Origin: Roseococcus sp.
GTDB lineage: Bacteria; Pseudomonadota; Alphaproteobacteria; Acetobacterales; Acetobacteraceae
Reading direction: 5' to 3'
Assembly: GCF_019747315.1 (NCBI RefSeq)
Contig: NZ_JAIEQY010000084.1
Location: 1 to 57,280 of the forward strand
DNA: 57,280 nucleotides
Shown piece after piece: positions 25,744 to 34,198 of this stretch. Made by a program: the position numbers and the translations under genes. Positions within the stretch are counted from its first letter, which is position 1; each line of letters opens with the position of its first letter. Below the pieces are notes generated by a model. That model had not been told where the DNA came from. It made no database searches and saw nothing but the letters and a program-made list of their open reading frames with translations.

Positions 25744-26496
25744 ATGATCGTCGTGGAAGGTGCGCGGGTGATTTACCCGAACGGGACGGAGGCGCTGAAG
25801 CCCTGCTCGCTGCACTTCGCGCCGGGAGCCTTTACCGTGCTGCTGGGCGCCTCGGGCGCGGGGAAGTCCACCCTGCTGCGCAGCCTGAACGGCCTGGTGC
25901 GGCTGAGTGCGGGGCGGATCACCGCCGAGGGCCAGGACATCACGACGGCGCTGCGCTGGCATCGCGCGCGCACCGGCATGATCTTCCAGCAGCACCAGCT
26001 GATCGGCCGGCGGAGCGTGCTCGCCAATGTGCTGATGGGGCGCCTCGGTCATCATTCCGCGCTGCGCACCCTGCTGCCCTGGAGCCTGGCCGAGAAGCGC
26101 CTGGCACTGGCCGCGATCGAGCGCGTGGGCCTGCTGGATTATGCGCTGCGCCGCGCCGACCAGCTCTCGGGCGGGCAGCAGCAGCGTGTCGGCATCGCCC
26201 GCGCCCTGGTGCAGCAACCCAGCACCATCCTGGCCGATGAGCCCGTGGCCTCGCTCGACCCCGCGACCTCGGAGCGGGTTCTGGGCCAGCTGCACGCCAT
26301 CTGCCGGCAGGACCGGCTGACCGCCATCGTCTCGCTCCACCAGCTCGACCTCGCGCGCCGCTTCGCCGACCGGATCATCGGCATCGCGGGCGGCGCGGTG
26401 GTGTTCGACGGCCCGCCCGCCGCGCTGGGCGAGGCCGAGACCGCCCGGATCTACGGCACCGTGCCGCAACCCGAACCCATCCTGGAGATCGCCTGA
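25744..26496 (+). CDS. ptxA: phosphite/phosphonate ABC transporter ATP-binding protein (PtxA/PhnC-like)
   Basis: This 250-residue ATPase has Walker A GASGAGKST, signature LSGGQQQR, Walker B TILADEPVASLD and the switch histidine in SLHQLD. The block VLMGRLGHHSALRTLLPW is diagnostic of the PhnC/PtxA group that imports phosphonates and phosphite. It is the first gene of four, with stop-start overlaps throughout. Because the last gene of the operon looks like phosphite dehydrogenase and no C-P lyase genes are present, phosphite is the more likely substrate. No convincing Pho box was found upstream. Confidence 0.88.
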   Translation: MIVVEGARVIYPNGTEALKPCSLHFAPGAFTVLLGASGAGKSTLLRSLNGLVRLSAGRITAEGQDITTALRWHRARTGMIFQQHQLIGRRSVLANVLMGRLGHHSALRTLLPWSLAEKRLALAAIERVGLLDYALRRADQLSGGQQQRVGIARALVQQPSTILADEPVASLDPATSERVLGQLHAICRQDRLTAIVSLHQLDLARRFADRIIGIAGGAVVFDGPPAALGEAETARIYGTVPQPEPILEIA

Positions 26497-27359
26497 TGCT
26501 TCGCCGCCATATCCTGCTTGCCGCCCCGGCCCTCGCCCCCGCGCTCGCATTCGCGCAAACCCGCGATCCGCGCCGGCTGCGCGTGGCCCTGCTGCCCGAT
26601 GAGAATGCCAGCACCATCATCCAGAACGCGCAGCCGCTGCGCGCGCATCTGGAGCGCAGCCTCTCGCGCGAGATCGAGCTGGTGGTGACGACCGACTATT
26701 CCTCGATGATCGAGGCGATGCGCTTCGGCCGCATCGAGATCGCCTATTTCGGCCCCTTCTCCTATGTGCTCGCCAAGTCCCGCGCGCCGGCCATCGAGCC
26801 CTTCGCGGTCGGCATCGAGCGCGGCTCGCCCACCTATAATTCCATCGTGATCGCGGGCAGCGAGAGCCCGGTGCGCGCGCTTGAGGATATCCGCGGCCGC
26901 CCCATGGGCTTTGGCGACCAGGCCTCCACCTCGGCGCATCTCGTCCCCCGCGCCATGCTGCTGACGCGGGCGCAGCTGAATGGCGAGCGCGACTACCGCG
27001 TGGTGCATCTGGGCACGCATGACGGCGTGGCGCGCGCGGTGCAGGCGGGGCAGGTGGCGGCCGGCGCCCTCTCGCAGAGCATCCTTCGCACGCTGGTGAC
27101 GCGCAATGTGATCGACGCGGCGCGCATCCGCGAGGTGGCGGTGAGCGACCCGATCCCGAACTACCCCATGGTGATGCAGGGCAACCTGGCCGAGCCGCTG
27201 AAGGCCGCGATCCGCAGCGCCTTCCTCGATGTGCGCGACCCCGAGGTGCTGCGCGCCTTCCGCGTCGAAGGCTTCGCCCCCACGGATGACGCCGCCTACA
27301 ACATCCTGCGCGAGACGGCGCGGGTGCTGGAGATGGACCTCACGCGGATGCGCGGATGA
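26496..27359 (+). CDS. ptxB: phosphite/phosphonate ABC transporter substrate-binding protein (PtxB/PhnD-like)
   Basis: This 287-residue periplasmic protein has a signal peptide (HILLAAPALAPALAFA) and the PhnD-family core, including LLPDENASTIIQN, TTDYSSMIEAMRFGRIEIAYFGPFSYV and MGFGDQASTSAHLVP. The TSAH-type segment and the tyrosine-rich pocket region are where PhnD and PtxB proteins hold the phosphonate or phosphite. It shares a base with the ptxA stop and overlaps ptxC by 4 bases. Affinity for phosphite rather than phosphonate is inferred from the neighbour. Confidence 0.88.
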   Translation: MLRRHILLAAPALAPALAFAQTRDPRRLRVALLPDENASTIIQNAQPLRAHLERSLSREIELVVTTDYSSMIEAMRFGRIEIAYFGPFSYVLAKSRAPAIEPFAVGIERGSPTYNSIVIAGSESPVRALEDIRGRPMGFGDQASTSAHLVPRAMLLTRAQLNGERDYRVVHLGTHDGVARAVQAGQVAAGALSQSILRTLVTRNVIDAARIREVAVSDPIPNYPMVMQGNLAEPLKAAIRSAFLDVRDPEVLRAFRVEGFAPTDDAAYNILRETARVLEMDLTRMRG

Positions 27360-28150
27360 ACGCGCAGGCTTCCATTCTCGCGGCCGATCGCGCGGCGGGG
27401 CTGCGCGGCGGGGCGCTGGCGGCCGCCATCATCGCGGTCTGCGCCGTGGCGCTCGGCATCACCGGCTTCTTCGATGCGGAGCGCTTCGCCGATGGCATTC
27501 CCGCCATGGCGCAGCTCTTCTCCGAGATGGTGCCGCCCGATTTCTCGCGCTGGCGGGCCTGGCTGAAGCCGCTGCTCGACACGCTTGCCATGTCCATCGC
27601 CGGCACGGCGCTGGCGGTCGTGATCTCACTGCCACTGGCGCTGCTGGCCGCCCCCAATGTCTCGCCGCATCCGGTGGTGCAGCATGCGACGCGCACGCTG
27701 CTGGCCTTCCTGCGCTCGGTGCCCGAGATCATCATGGGCATCCTGTTCGTGGCCGCGGTCGGCTTCGGCGCGCTGCCCGGCGTGCTGGCCTTGGCACTGC
27801 ATTCGGTCGGCATGGTGGGCAAGTTCTACGCGGAAGCCATCGAGCATGTGGACCCGAAGCCGCTCGAGGCCGCGCGCGCGGCGGGTGCCACGCGCTTCCA
27901 GGTGATCACCCATGCGGTGCTGCCGCAGGTGATGCCGCAGCTCTCCGACATCACCATCTATCGCTGGGAGTACCACTTCCGTGCCTCGGCGGTGCTGGGC
28001 ATCGTCGGCGCCGGCGGCATCGGCTTCGAGCTGATCGCGGCGCTGCGGCTGATGTCCTATGACCAGGTCTCGGCCATCCTGCTCGCCATCCTCGCCTGCG
28101 TGCTGGTGGTGGATGGCATCGGCGCCAGGCTGCGGGCGGCGCTGAAGTGA
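27356..28150 (+). CDS. ptxC: phosphite/phosphonate ABC transporter permease (PtxC/PhnE-like)
   Basis: This 264-residue inner-membrane permease of the PhnE family has about six hydrophobic helices. Family blocks are PLLDTLAMSIAGTALAVVIS, LRSVPEIIMGILFV and the EAA-like segment around EHVDPKPLEAARAAGA, ending with DITIYRWEYHFRASAVLG. A single permease gene suggests a homodimer. The start overlaps ptxB and the stop overlaps ptxD, both as ATGA or GTGA. Confidence 0.88.
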   Translation: MNAQASILAADRAAGLRGGALAAAIIAVCAVALGITGFFDAERFADGIPAMAQLFSEMVPPDFSRWRAWLKPLLDTLAMSIAGTALAVVISLPLALLAAPNVSPHPVVQHATRTLLAFLRSVPEIIMGILFVAAVGFGALPGVLALALHSVGMVGKFYAEAIEHVDPKPLEAARAAGATRFQVITHAVLPQVMPQLSDITIYRWEYHFRASAVLGIVGAGGIGFELIAALRLMSYDQVSAILLAILACVLVVDGIGARLRAALK

Positions 28151-29118
28151 CGCGCCCAAACATCCTCGTCACGCATTGGGTGGAGGAGGAGGTGCTGGAC
28201 CTCCTCGCCACCGCGGGCGAGGTCGAGGCGAACCGCACGCGGGAGACTTGGTCGCCGGCCGAGGTTCGCGCGCGCACGGCCGACAAGCACGCAATCATGG
28301 CCTTCATGCCGGACCGCGTGGATGCGGCCTTCCTGGCGGCCTGCCCTGATCTGCGCATCATCGCCTGCGCGCTGAAGGGCTTCGACAATTTCGACCGCGC
28401 GGCCTGCGCGGCCGCCGGCGTGCAGCTTTCCATCGTGCCCGACCTGCTGACGGCCCCGACGGCCGAATTGGCACTGGGTCTCGCCATCGGCCTCGGGCGG
28501 CAAATCCGGGACGGCGATGCGCTGGTGCGCGCCGGGCAATTCGCCGGCTGGCGGCCCATCCTCTACGGCTTTGGACTAGATGGCGCGACGGTAGGGCTGC
28601 TGGGCCTCGGCGCCGTGGGGCGCGCCATCGCGGACCGGTTGGCGGGCTTCGGCTGCCGCATCATCGCGCATGATCCGGGTGCAGCGCCGCGCGTGGATGT
28701 CGCGCTGCTGCCCTTCCCGGACGTCCTGGCGCGATCCGACCTGCTGATCGGCGCCGCACCGCTGACGCCCGCCACGCGCCACATGATCAACGCGGAAGCC
28801 CTTGCCGCGCTCCGGCCCGGTGCGCTGCTGGTGAATATCGGCCGCGGCTCCGTGGTGGAGGAGGCGGCGGTGCTGGCCGCGCTGGAATCCGGGCATCTCG
28901 GCGGCTATGCGGCCGATGTCTTCGAGTTCGAGGACTGGTTGCTGCCGGACCGCCCGCCGGAGATCGCGCCCGCCTTGCGGACGCATCCGCGCACGCTCTT
29001 CACGCCGCATCTGGGCTCGGCCGTGGCGGGTGTGCGGCGGGACATCGCGCTGCGCGCCGCGCACAACATCCTGGATGCGCTGGCGGGCCGGACGCCGAGG
29101 GATCTGCTGCCGCCTTGA
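28147..29118 (+). CDS. ptxD: phosphite dehydrogenase-like NAD-dependent D-2-hydroxyacid dehydrogenase (PtxD)
   Basis: PtxD oxidises phosphite to phosphate with NAD+. This 323-residue protein (Pseudomonas stutzeri PtxD is 336) has blocks that I recognise as PtxD-specific rather than general: MAFMPDRVDAAFL, CALKGFDNFD, VPDLLTAPTAELALGLA, GGYAADVFEFEDW and TPHLGSAV. The catalytic set known for PtxD (Lys76, Arg237, Glu266, His292) is present as Lys77, Arg233, Glu262 and His288. The cofactor motif is GLGAVG (153-158), and Asp176 follows the second strand, favouring NAD. It starts with GTG 28147 overlapping ptxC. Residual alternative: another hydroxyacid dehydrogenase acting on a related substrate. 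Confidence 0.85.
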   Translation: MTRPNILVTHWVEEEVLDLLATAGEVEANRTRETWSPAEVRARTADKHAIMAFMPDRVDAAFLAACPDLRIIACALKGFDNFDRAACAAAGVQLSIVPDLLTAPTAELALGLAIGLGRQIRDGDALVRAGQFAGWRPILYGFGLDGATVGLLGLGAVGRAIADRLAGFGCRIIAHDPGAAPRVDVALLPFPDVLARSDLLIGAAPLTPATRHMINAEALAALRPGALLVNIGRGSVVEEAAVLAALESGHLGGYAADVFEFEDWLLPDRPPEIAPALRTHPRTLFTPHLGSAVAGVRRDIALRAAHNILDALAGRTPRDLLPP

Positions 29119-29171
29119 TGGGCCGCGCCGCACGGCGCAAGCTTCCCGCAATTCCCCAACAGGAGCGTCCC

Positions 29172-29771
29172 ATGGCTGAATCCATCCTCTTCCCCGGCAC
29201 GGTCGAATGGTCGGGCGAGAATCCCGGCATCTCGTTGAAGGAGGACGCTTCCGGCCCCTTCACCACGCTCGCCTCCTTCTTCCGCGTCGTCCTCTCGCCG
29301 CATGGGCGCGGCCATGCGCTGGTGCTGCTGCAGAACCCGGGCAGCGAGGGCGCCGGCAATATCTGCCTGACCGACAATGAGCCGCTCGCCCGTTGGCTCG
29401 TCGCCGATTACGTCTCGCATTTCGGCGCCTGGCGTGGCCTGCCCGGGCTGAAGAGCCTGCAATACCACCCGCTCGACAGCGTCACGGTCGGCGGCGACGC
29501 CATCACTCACTACAGCGAGACGGTGACCGGCGCCGGCATGACCGTGGCGCTGGAATGGACCGGCCTCGGCAAGCCCTTCTGCTTCGCCCTCGCGCCTGCG
29601 CAATCGGCGACGGGCGCGCACCACATGCCGAGCCTTTTCGTCGGCTGCGAGACGGCGACGGTAACGGTCAACGGAGCGAAGCGTCCGGGTGCCCCCATCC
29701 CGCGCGAGATCGTGGGCCAACGCATCTCGACCGCGATGCTGGCCTTCTCCGAGACCTGGCTGCGCGTGTGA
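29172..29771 (+). CDS. hypothetical protein downstream of ptxD
   Basis: This 199-residue protein is not recognised. It has no signal peptide or transmembrane helix, and is probably a beta-rich cytoplasmic protein (FFRVVLSPHGRGHALVLLQNP, MTVALEWTGLGKPFCF). A Shine-Dalgarno AGGAG lies about 6 bases before ATG 29172. The gap after ptxD is 53 bases on the same strand, so it may be the fifth gene of the phosphite operon. A role there is only positional. Confidence 0.65.
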   Translation: MAESILFPGTVEWSGENPGISLKEDASGPFTTLASFFRVVLSPHGRGHALVLLQNPGSEGAGNICLTDNEPLARWLVADYVSHFGAWRGLPGLKSLQYHPLDSVTVGGDAITHYSETVTGAGMTVALEWTGLGKPFCFALAPAQSATGAHHMPSLFVGCETATVTVNGAKRPGAPIPREIVGQRISTAMLAFSETWLRV

Positions 29772-31268
29772 TCAGCCCCTGACGCGCAACCCCTGCAGCC
29801 GGATCAGCCCATCCGGCACCATCCGCAAGCCCTGCACCGCGGCCCCGGTGCCGACGAAATTCGTGGGGTGCCAGAGGTAGATATAGGGCCGGTCGCGCAG
29901 CAGCACCTCCATCGCGCGGCCGTAGGCGGCGAGGCGCGCGGCGGGCTCCACCTGCGTGCGCCCTTCGCGCAGCGCCGCATCGGCCGCCTCGCTGCAATAG
30001 CGCCCCCCATTCAGCGCCTCACCGCAGGCGTTGAAGCCCCAGAGATTGCCATCCACATCCGTGCGGCCCGACCAGGCGATGACCAGCATCTCGAAATCGC
30101 CGGCCGTCCATTGCCGCAGCAGCGTCGCCGTCTCGATCACCTGGATCTCCAGCGTAATGCCGGCCTCCGCCGCCATGGCCTGGATCACCTCGGCCGCCTG
30201 GATGTATTCGGTGGTGTTGGGCACCGAGAAGCGGATGCGGATGCGCTCATGCCCGGCCTCGCGCAGCAGGGCGCGGGCGCGCGGCAGATCGCGCCCCGGC
30301 ACGGCGAGGCCCGGCACATGCTGCGGATGGCCGGGCGGGGTGGACTGGTTGCCCGGGCGGTACAGCCCCTCGAAGGCGACACGGTTCAGCGCCGTGCGGT
30401 CAATGCTCGCCTCCAGCGCGGCGCGGATGCGCGGATCGCGGGCCAGCGGCGTGTTCGCGCGCTCGCCATTCGCCATGTTGATCGCGAGATAGACGACGGC
30501 GAGCGAGGGCCCCTCCAACAGCCGCACCCGGCGATCCGCCTTCAGCGTCGAGACATCCGAGGGGTTCACCCGCTCGACCACGTCGAGCGCGCCGGCGCGC
30601 AGGTTGGCGGCGCGCACGGTCGTGTCGGTGAGGGGGCGATAGGTCACGCGCTCGGCATGGATGGCCGCGCGGTCCCAATAGTCGTCGAAGCGCTCCAGCT
30701 CGATCCGGTCCTGCGCCACGCGGCGCGTCAGCCGGAACGGGCCGGCGCAGGCGGGGGCGGCCTGGAAATCGGCGCCCAGCACCGTGGCCTGGCGCGGCGA
30801 GACGAGCATCCCCGCGCGATCGGACAGCGCGGCCAGCAGGGGCGCGAAGGGTTCGCTCAGGCGGATGCGCAGCTGCATGGGCCCCGCCACCTCGATCGCC
30901 GTCACGGGCCCCAATTCGCCCCGCCGCGTGGAGCCCGGCGCGTTCCGGTGCCGCTCCAGCCCGATGCGCGCGGCCTCGGCATCCAGCGCCACGCCGTCAT
31001 GGAAGCGCACGCCCTCGCGCAGGGTCAGCAGCAAGGCGCGCCCCTGCTCCTGCCATTCCCAGGCGGTGGCGAGCTGCGGCACGAGCGCACCCTGTTCATT
31101 CACCTCGATGAGCTTGTCGCACATCGCCATGAAGACCTGGCGCGCGGCGACGGAGCGGGAGAGCGTGGGGTCCAGCACATCCGGGTCGGATGCGATGCCG
31201 ATGCGGATGTGCTGTGCTGCGGCCGGAAGCGCGAGCACGCTGAGGAGGGCGGCTGTCAGGAGGCGCAT
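29772..31268 (-). CDS. family 5 ABC transporter substrate-binding protein (peptide/nickel type)
   Basis: This 498-residue periplasmic protein has a signal peptide (LLTAALLSVLALPAAA) and family 5 features: a DVLDPTLSRSVAARQVF opening, then LREGVRFHDG. The family delivers oligopeptides, nickel, opines or glutathione to ABC permeases. No permease or ATPase is adjacent, so it is an orphan binding protein or shares a transporter elsewhere. The 3' end abuts the convergent unknown gene with no spacer. Confidence 0.86.
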   Translation of the reverse strand: MRLLTAALLSVLALPAAAQHIRIGIASDPDVLDPTLSRSVAARQVFMAMCDKLIEVNEQGALVPQLATAWEWQEQGRALLLTLREGVRFHDGVALDAEAARIGLERHRNAPGSTRRGELGPVTAIEVAGPMQLRIRLSEPFAPLLAALSDRAGMLVSPRQATVLGADFQAAPACAGPFRLTRRVAQDRIELERFDDYWDRAAIHAERVTYRPLTDTTVRAANLRAGALDVVERVNPSDVSTLKADRRVRLLEGPSLAVVYLAINMANGERANTPLARDPRIRAALEASIDRTALNRVAFEGLYRPGNQSTPPGHPQHVPGLAVPGRDLPRARALLREAGHERIRIRFSVPNTTEYIQAAEVIQAMAAEAGITLEIQVIETATLLRQWTAGDFEMLVIAWSGRTDVDGNLWGFNACGEALNGGRYCSEAADAALREGRTQVEPAARLAAYGRAMEVLLRDRPYIYLWHPTNFVGTGAAVQGLRMVPDGLIRLQGLRVRG

Positions 31269-31352
31269 GCGTGGGCCTTTGCAATGTCGGCCCAGCCTAG
31301 CAGGCGCCTCTGTTGGATGTGCAAGAAGCTGAGTTCGTCGTCGGGCAGCCCC

Positions 31353-32225
31353 TCACATGGCGGGCGTCGCGAAGAACTTGTTCTTCAGCCCCTTCTGGTT
31401 CTCGTAGATCGAGCCCTGGAGATCGGCGGGCGGCAGCGGCAGCCGCACCGGCACATCCGCGAGGCGCGGCGCGAGGCTCGATGTGCCCGCCACCATCAGC
31501 CGGTCATAGGCCTCGATCCCGCCGGGGAAACCCAGCAGCGGCCAGGCATCGGCGGCGCGGAACTGCATCAGCAGGAAGCGTCGCTCGCGGTTAGAGGTGT
31601 TGGGCGCGGAGGCATGCGCGGCGCGGACGTGATGGATGGAGATGGAGCCCGCCTTGCCGGTCAGCGGGATCGCCGCGTCATAATCCAGCTCGCGCTTGGT
31701 CGGGTCCATCGCGCCGCAGAATTTCCCGTCCATGTGGTGGTCGAAGACCGGGCCGCGATGGCTGCCGGGGACGATCAGCAGCGGTCCGTTGGACAGCTCC
31801 ATGTCGTCCATCATGACGCCGACGGCGGCCAGGTCGTCATTGGTGTGCGGGTAGAAGGCCCAATCCTGGTGCCATTCGACGGCGGCGCCGAAGCCGGCCG
31901 ATTTCATGTTGAGCTTGGAGGTGTCGAAGCGGATATCCGGCCCCCAGAGGCTTTGCAGGCAGGCGATGATGGTGGGGTTGCGCATCAGCCGCTCATAGGC
32001 CGGGTGGCGCAGATGCGGCGCCTTGATCCGGCGCACGCGCGGCTGGCCCGGGGAGTGGCTGTCCTCCAGGTCATAGACGTCGTCATGCGTGACGAGCCGC
32101 GCGGAGCGGGCGACGAAGCCCTCCGTCACCTCGCGCAGTTCCGCCACCTCGGCCGGCGTCAGCACGTCGGGCACGACGATGGCGCCGACGCGATTGTATT
32201 CCTCGATCTGGGCTGGGGTGAGCAT
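31353..32225 (-). CDS. phytanoyl-CoA dioxygenase (PhyH) family protein, HtxA-like
   Basis: This 290-residue Fe(II)/2-oxoglutarate dioxygenase has the iron-binding HxD in VEWHQDWAFYPHTND (His119, Asp121), a distal histidine in HHVRAAHAS (His204) and an arginine (R215-R216) for 2-oxoglutarate. The PhyH family includes HtxA, which oxidises hypophosphite to phosphite, and PhnY. The blocks WHQDWAFYPHTNDD and AADAWPLLG match my recollection of P. stutzeri HtxA. Together with ptxD 2.2 kb away, an HtxA role is attractive but unproven, because many related PhyH proteins have unknown substrates. It is a single gene. Confidence 0.8.
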   Translation of the reverse strand: MLTPAQIEEYNRVGAIVVPDVLTPAEVAELREVTEGFVARSARLVTHDDVYDLEDSHSPGQPRVRRIKAPHLRHPAYERLMRNPTIIACLQSLWGPDIRFDTSKLNMKSAGFGAAVEWHQDWAFYPHTNDDLAAVGVMMDDMELSNGPLLIVPGSHRGPVFDHHMDGKFCGAMDPTKRELDYDAAIPLTGKAGSISIHHVRAAHASAPNTSNRERRFLLMQFRAADAWPLLGFPGGIEAYDRLMVAGTSSLAPRLADVPVRLPLPPADLQGSIYENQKGLKNKFFATPAM

Positions 32226-32315
32226 GGCGCGTGTCTCCGGTGCCGGTTGTCCCGGCTTCCGGGGGGAGGCTAGGCCCCGCCGATCCGCCGGGTCAACGGG
32301 GATTCCCGGGGGCCG

Positions 32316-33101
32316 TCAGCTCCGGGGCGGCGCCACGCTGGCGCCCTGGATTCCATGCCGCGCGAGGGAGGCGGCGATGAAGCCCGAGGCCTTCATCTCC
32401 TCGACGAAGGCGGTGAGGGCGGCCAGCGCCGCGGGGTCGCGCCCGGCCGCGAGGCCCATCGCCTGATGGATCACCATGAAGCGCCCGGGCAGCAGCCGCA
32501 GGCCCGGGATGCGGGCGGCATCCGCCTCCAGCTGCTGCCGGACGCCGGCGGCCACATCCAGACCCTGCCGCAGGAATTCCTCCACCACGGCGGGCGAGGT
32601 CGGCGTGCGCAGCAGCGTCGCGTGGCGGATCTCACGCGTCAGGAACAGGTCATAGGCGCTGTTGAGGCCCACCATGATGCGCGTGCCCGGCCGGTCCACC
32701 TCCTCGATGCGAGAGAGGGGGGAGGCGTCGCGCACCAGATAGGCGCCCTCGATCTCGATATAGGGCGCCGTGAAGTCGATGCCCTGGCTGCGCGCCGGGT
32801 CCACGGCGAAGAAGCCGATATCGGCGCGGCCCGAGCGCAGCGTCTCCACCGCGCGCCCGGCGGCGGGGACGGTCACCATTTCCAGCTCGACGCCAAGCCG
32901 CCGCGCCAGCGCCTGTGCCAGGTCCACCGAGACGCCATGCGGCGGGCCGCTCTCGCTGGCGCGTCCCGCGAGGATCGGGTTGCCGAGGTTGATCACCGCG
33001 CGCAGCCGCCCCTCCGGTGCGAAGGCCCTCGCCAAGGGGGAGGGGCCTTGCGCCAGCGCCGGCGTGGCGGCCAGCGTGAGAAGGGCGGTGCGCCGGCGCA
33101 T
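32316..33101 (-). CDS. family 3 ABC transporter substrate-binding protein (amino-acid type)
   Basis: This 261-residue periplasmic protein begins with a short signal (RRRTALLTLAATPALA) and has the family 3 core: LRAVINLGNP, VSVDLAQALARRLGVELEMV, GRADIGFFAVDPARSQGIDF. Family members bind polar amino acids or organic acids. There is no permease or ATPase nearby. Its start shares one base with the stop of the tartrate-dehydrogenase-like gene (TGATG), so the two are co-translated and may share a substrate, perhaps a hydroxy-dicarboxylate. Confidence 0.85.
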   Translation of the reverse strand: MRRRTALLTLAATPALAQGPSPLARAFAPEGRLRAVINLGNPILAGRASESGPPHGVSVDLAQALARRLGVELEMVTVPAAGRAVETLRSGRADIGFFAVDPARSQGIDFTAPYIEIEGAYLVRDASPLSRIEEVDRPGTRIMVGLNSAYDLFLTREIRHATLLRTPTSPAVVEEFLRQGLDVAAGVRQQLEADAARIPGLRLLPGRFMVIHQAMGLAAGRDPAALAALTAFVEEMKASGFIAASLARHGIQGASVAPPRS

Positions 33102-34171
33102 CAGGCCTTGGCCACCGCGTCGGCGATGGCCTTGCCCACTTCCAGCGTGCCGGCCTGGCCGCCGAGGTCGCGCGTGCGCGGCCCGCCTTCCGCCAGCAGC
33201 TTCTCGATCGCCGTCGTGATGGCCGCTGCCGCCTCATGCTCGCCCAGGTGGTCCAGCATCATCGCGCCCGACCAAATCTGCCCGATCGGGTTCGCGATGA
33301 AGCGGCCCGCGATGTCGGGGGCCGAGCCATGCACCGGCTCGAACATCGAGGGGAAGGCCTTCTCCGGGTTGATGTTGGCGCTGGCCGCGACACCGATGGA
33401 GCCGGCGACGGCGGGGCCGAGGTCGGAGAGGATGTCGCCGAACAGGTTGGAGCCCACCACCACGTCGAACCAGTCCGGGTGCTGCACGAAATGCGCGCAG
33501 AGGATGTCGATGTGGAACTGGTCCGTCTTCACCTCGGGATAGCTCTTCGCCATGGCGTCGAAGCGCTCATCCCAATAGGGCATGGTGAAGGTGATGCCAT
33601 TGGACTTGGTGGCGCTGGTCACCTTCTTGCGCGGGCGCTTCATCGCCAGCTCGAAGGCGTATTTGATGATGCGGTCCGTGCCGGTGCGCGTCAGGATGCT
33701 CTGCTGGCTGACGAATTCTCGATCCGTGCCCGGGAACATGCGCCCGCCGACGGAGGAATACTCGCCCTCGGTGTTCTCGCGGACCACGTAGAAATCGATC
33801 TCGGCGGGCGTGCGATTGGCGAGCGGGGTGGCCACGCCCGGCAGCAGCTTGCAGGGGCGCAGCGAGACATACTGATCGAAGCCGCGGCGGATCGGGATGA
33901 GCAGGCCCCAGAGCGAGACGTGATCGGGCACGCCGGGCCAGCCGACCGCGCCCAGGAAGACGCTGTCGCTGTCCTTCAGCTGGTCGAGGCCGTCTTCCGG
34001 CATCATGCGGCCGGTCTTCACATAGGTCTCGCAGGACCAGTCATAGTGTGTGAGCTTCAGCTCGAACCCGAAGCGGCTGGCGGCGGCGTCCAGCACGCGC
34101 AGCCCCTCGGGCGTGGTTTCCTTGCCGATGCCATCGCCGGGAATGACGGCGATGCGATGTGTGCGGGCCAT
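33101..34171 (-). CDS. ttuC: tartrate dehydrogenase / isocitrate-isopropylmalate dehydrogenase family
   Basis: This 356-residue metal-dependent decarboxylating dehydrogenase shows IAVIPGDGIGKETTPEG at the N-terminus, a LRPCKLLPGV segment, ENTEGEYSSVGGR, the substrate Lys-Asp region and the C-terminal FEPVHGSAPDIAG loop. Tyr, Lys and three aspartates that bind the hydroxyacid and Mn/Mg are in the expected blocks. The pattern LWGLLIPIRRGFDQYVSLRP is typical of tartrate dehydrogenase/decarboxylase rather than IPMDH or ICDH. The product is oxaloglycolate or glycerate plus CO2. It is coupled with the downstream binding protein. Confidence 0.88.
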   Translation of the reverse strand: MARTHRIAVIPGDGIGKETTPEGLRVLDAAASRFGFELKLTHYDWSCETYVKTGRMMPEDGLDQLKDSDSVFLGAVGWPGVPDHVSLWGLLIPIRRGFDQYVSLRPCKLLPGVATPLANRTPAEIDFYVVRENTEGEYSSVGGRMFPGTDREFVSQQSILTRTGTDRIIKYAFELAMKRPRKKVTSATKSNGITFTMPYWDERFDAMAKSYPEVKTDQFHIDILCAHFVQHPDWFDVVVGSNLFGDILSDLGPAVAGSIGVAASANINPEKAFPSMFEPVHGSAPDIAGRFIANPIGQIWSGAMMLDHLGEHEAAAAITTAIEKLLAEGGPRTRDLGGQAGTLEVGKAIADAVAKA

Positions 34172-34198
34172 GTGGCGCTCTCCCTCGATGCTTCGGGG

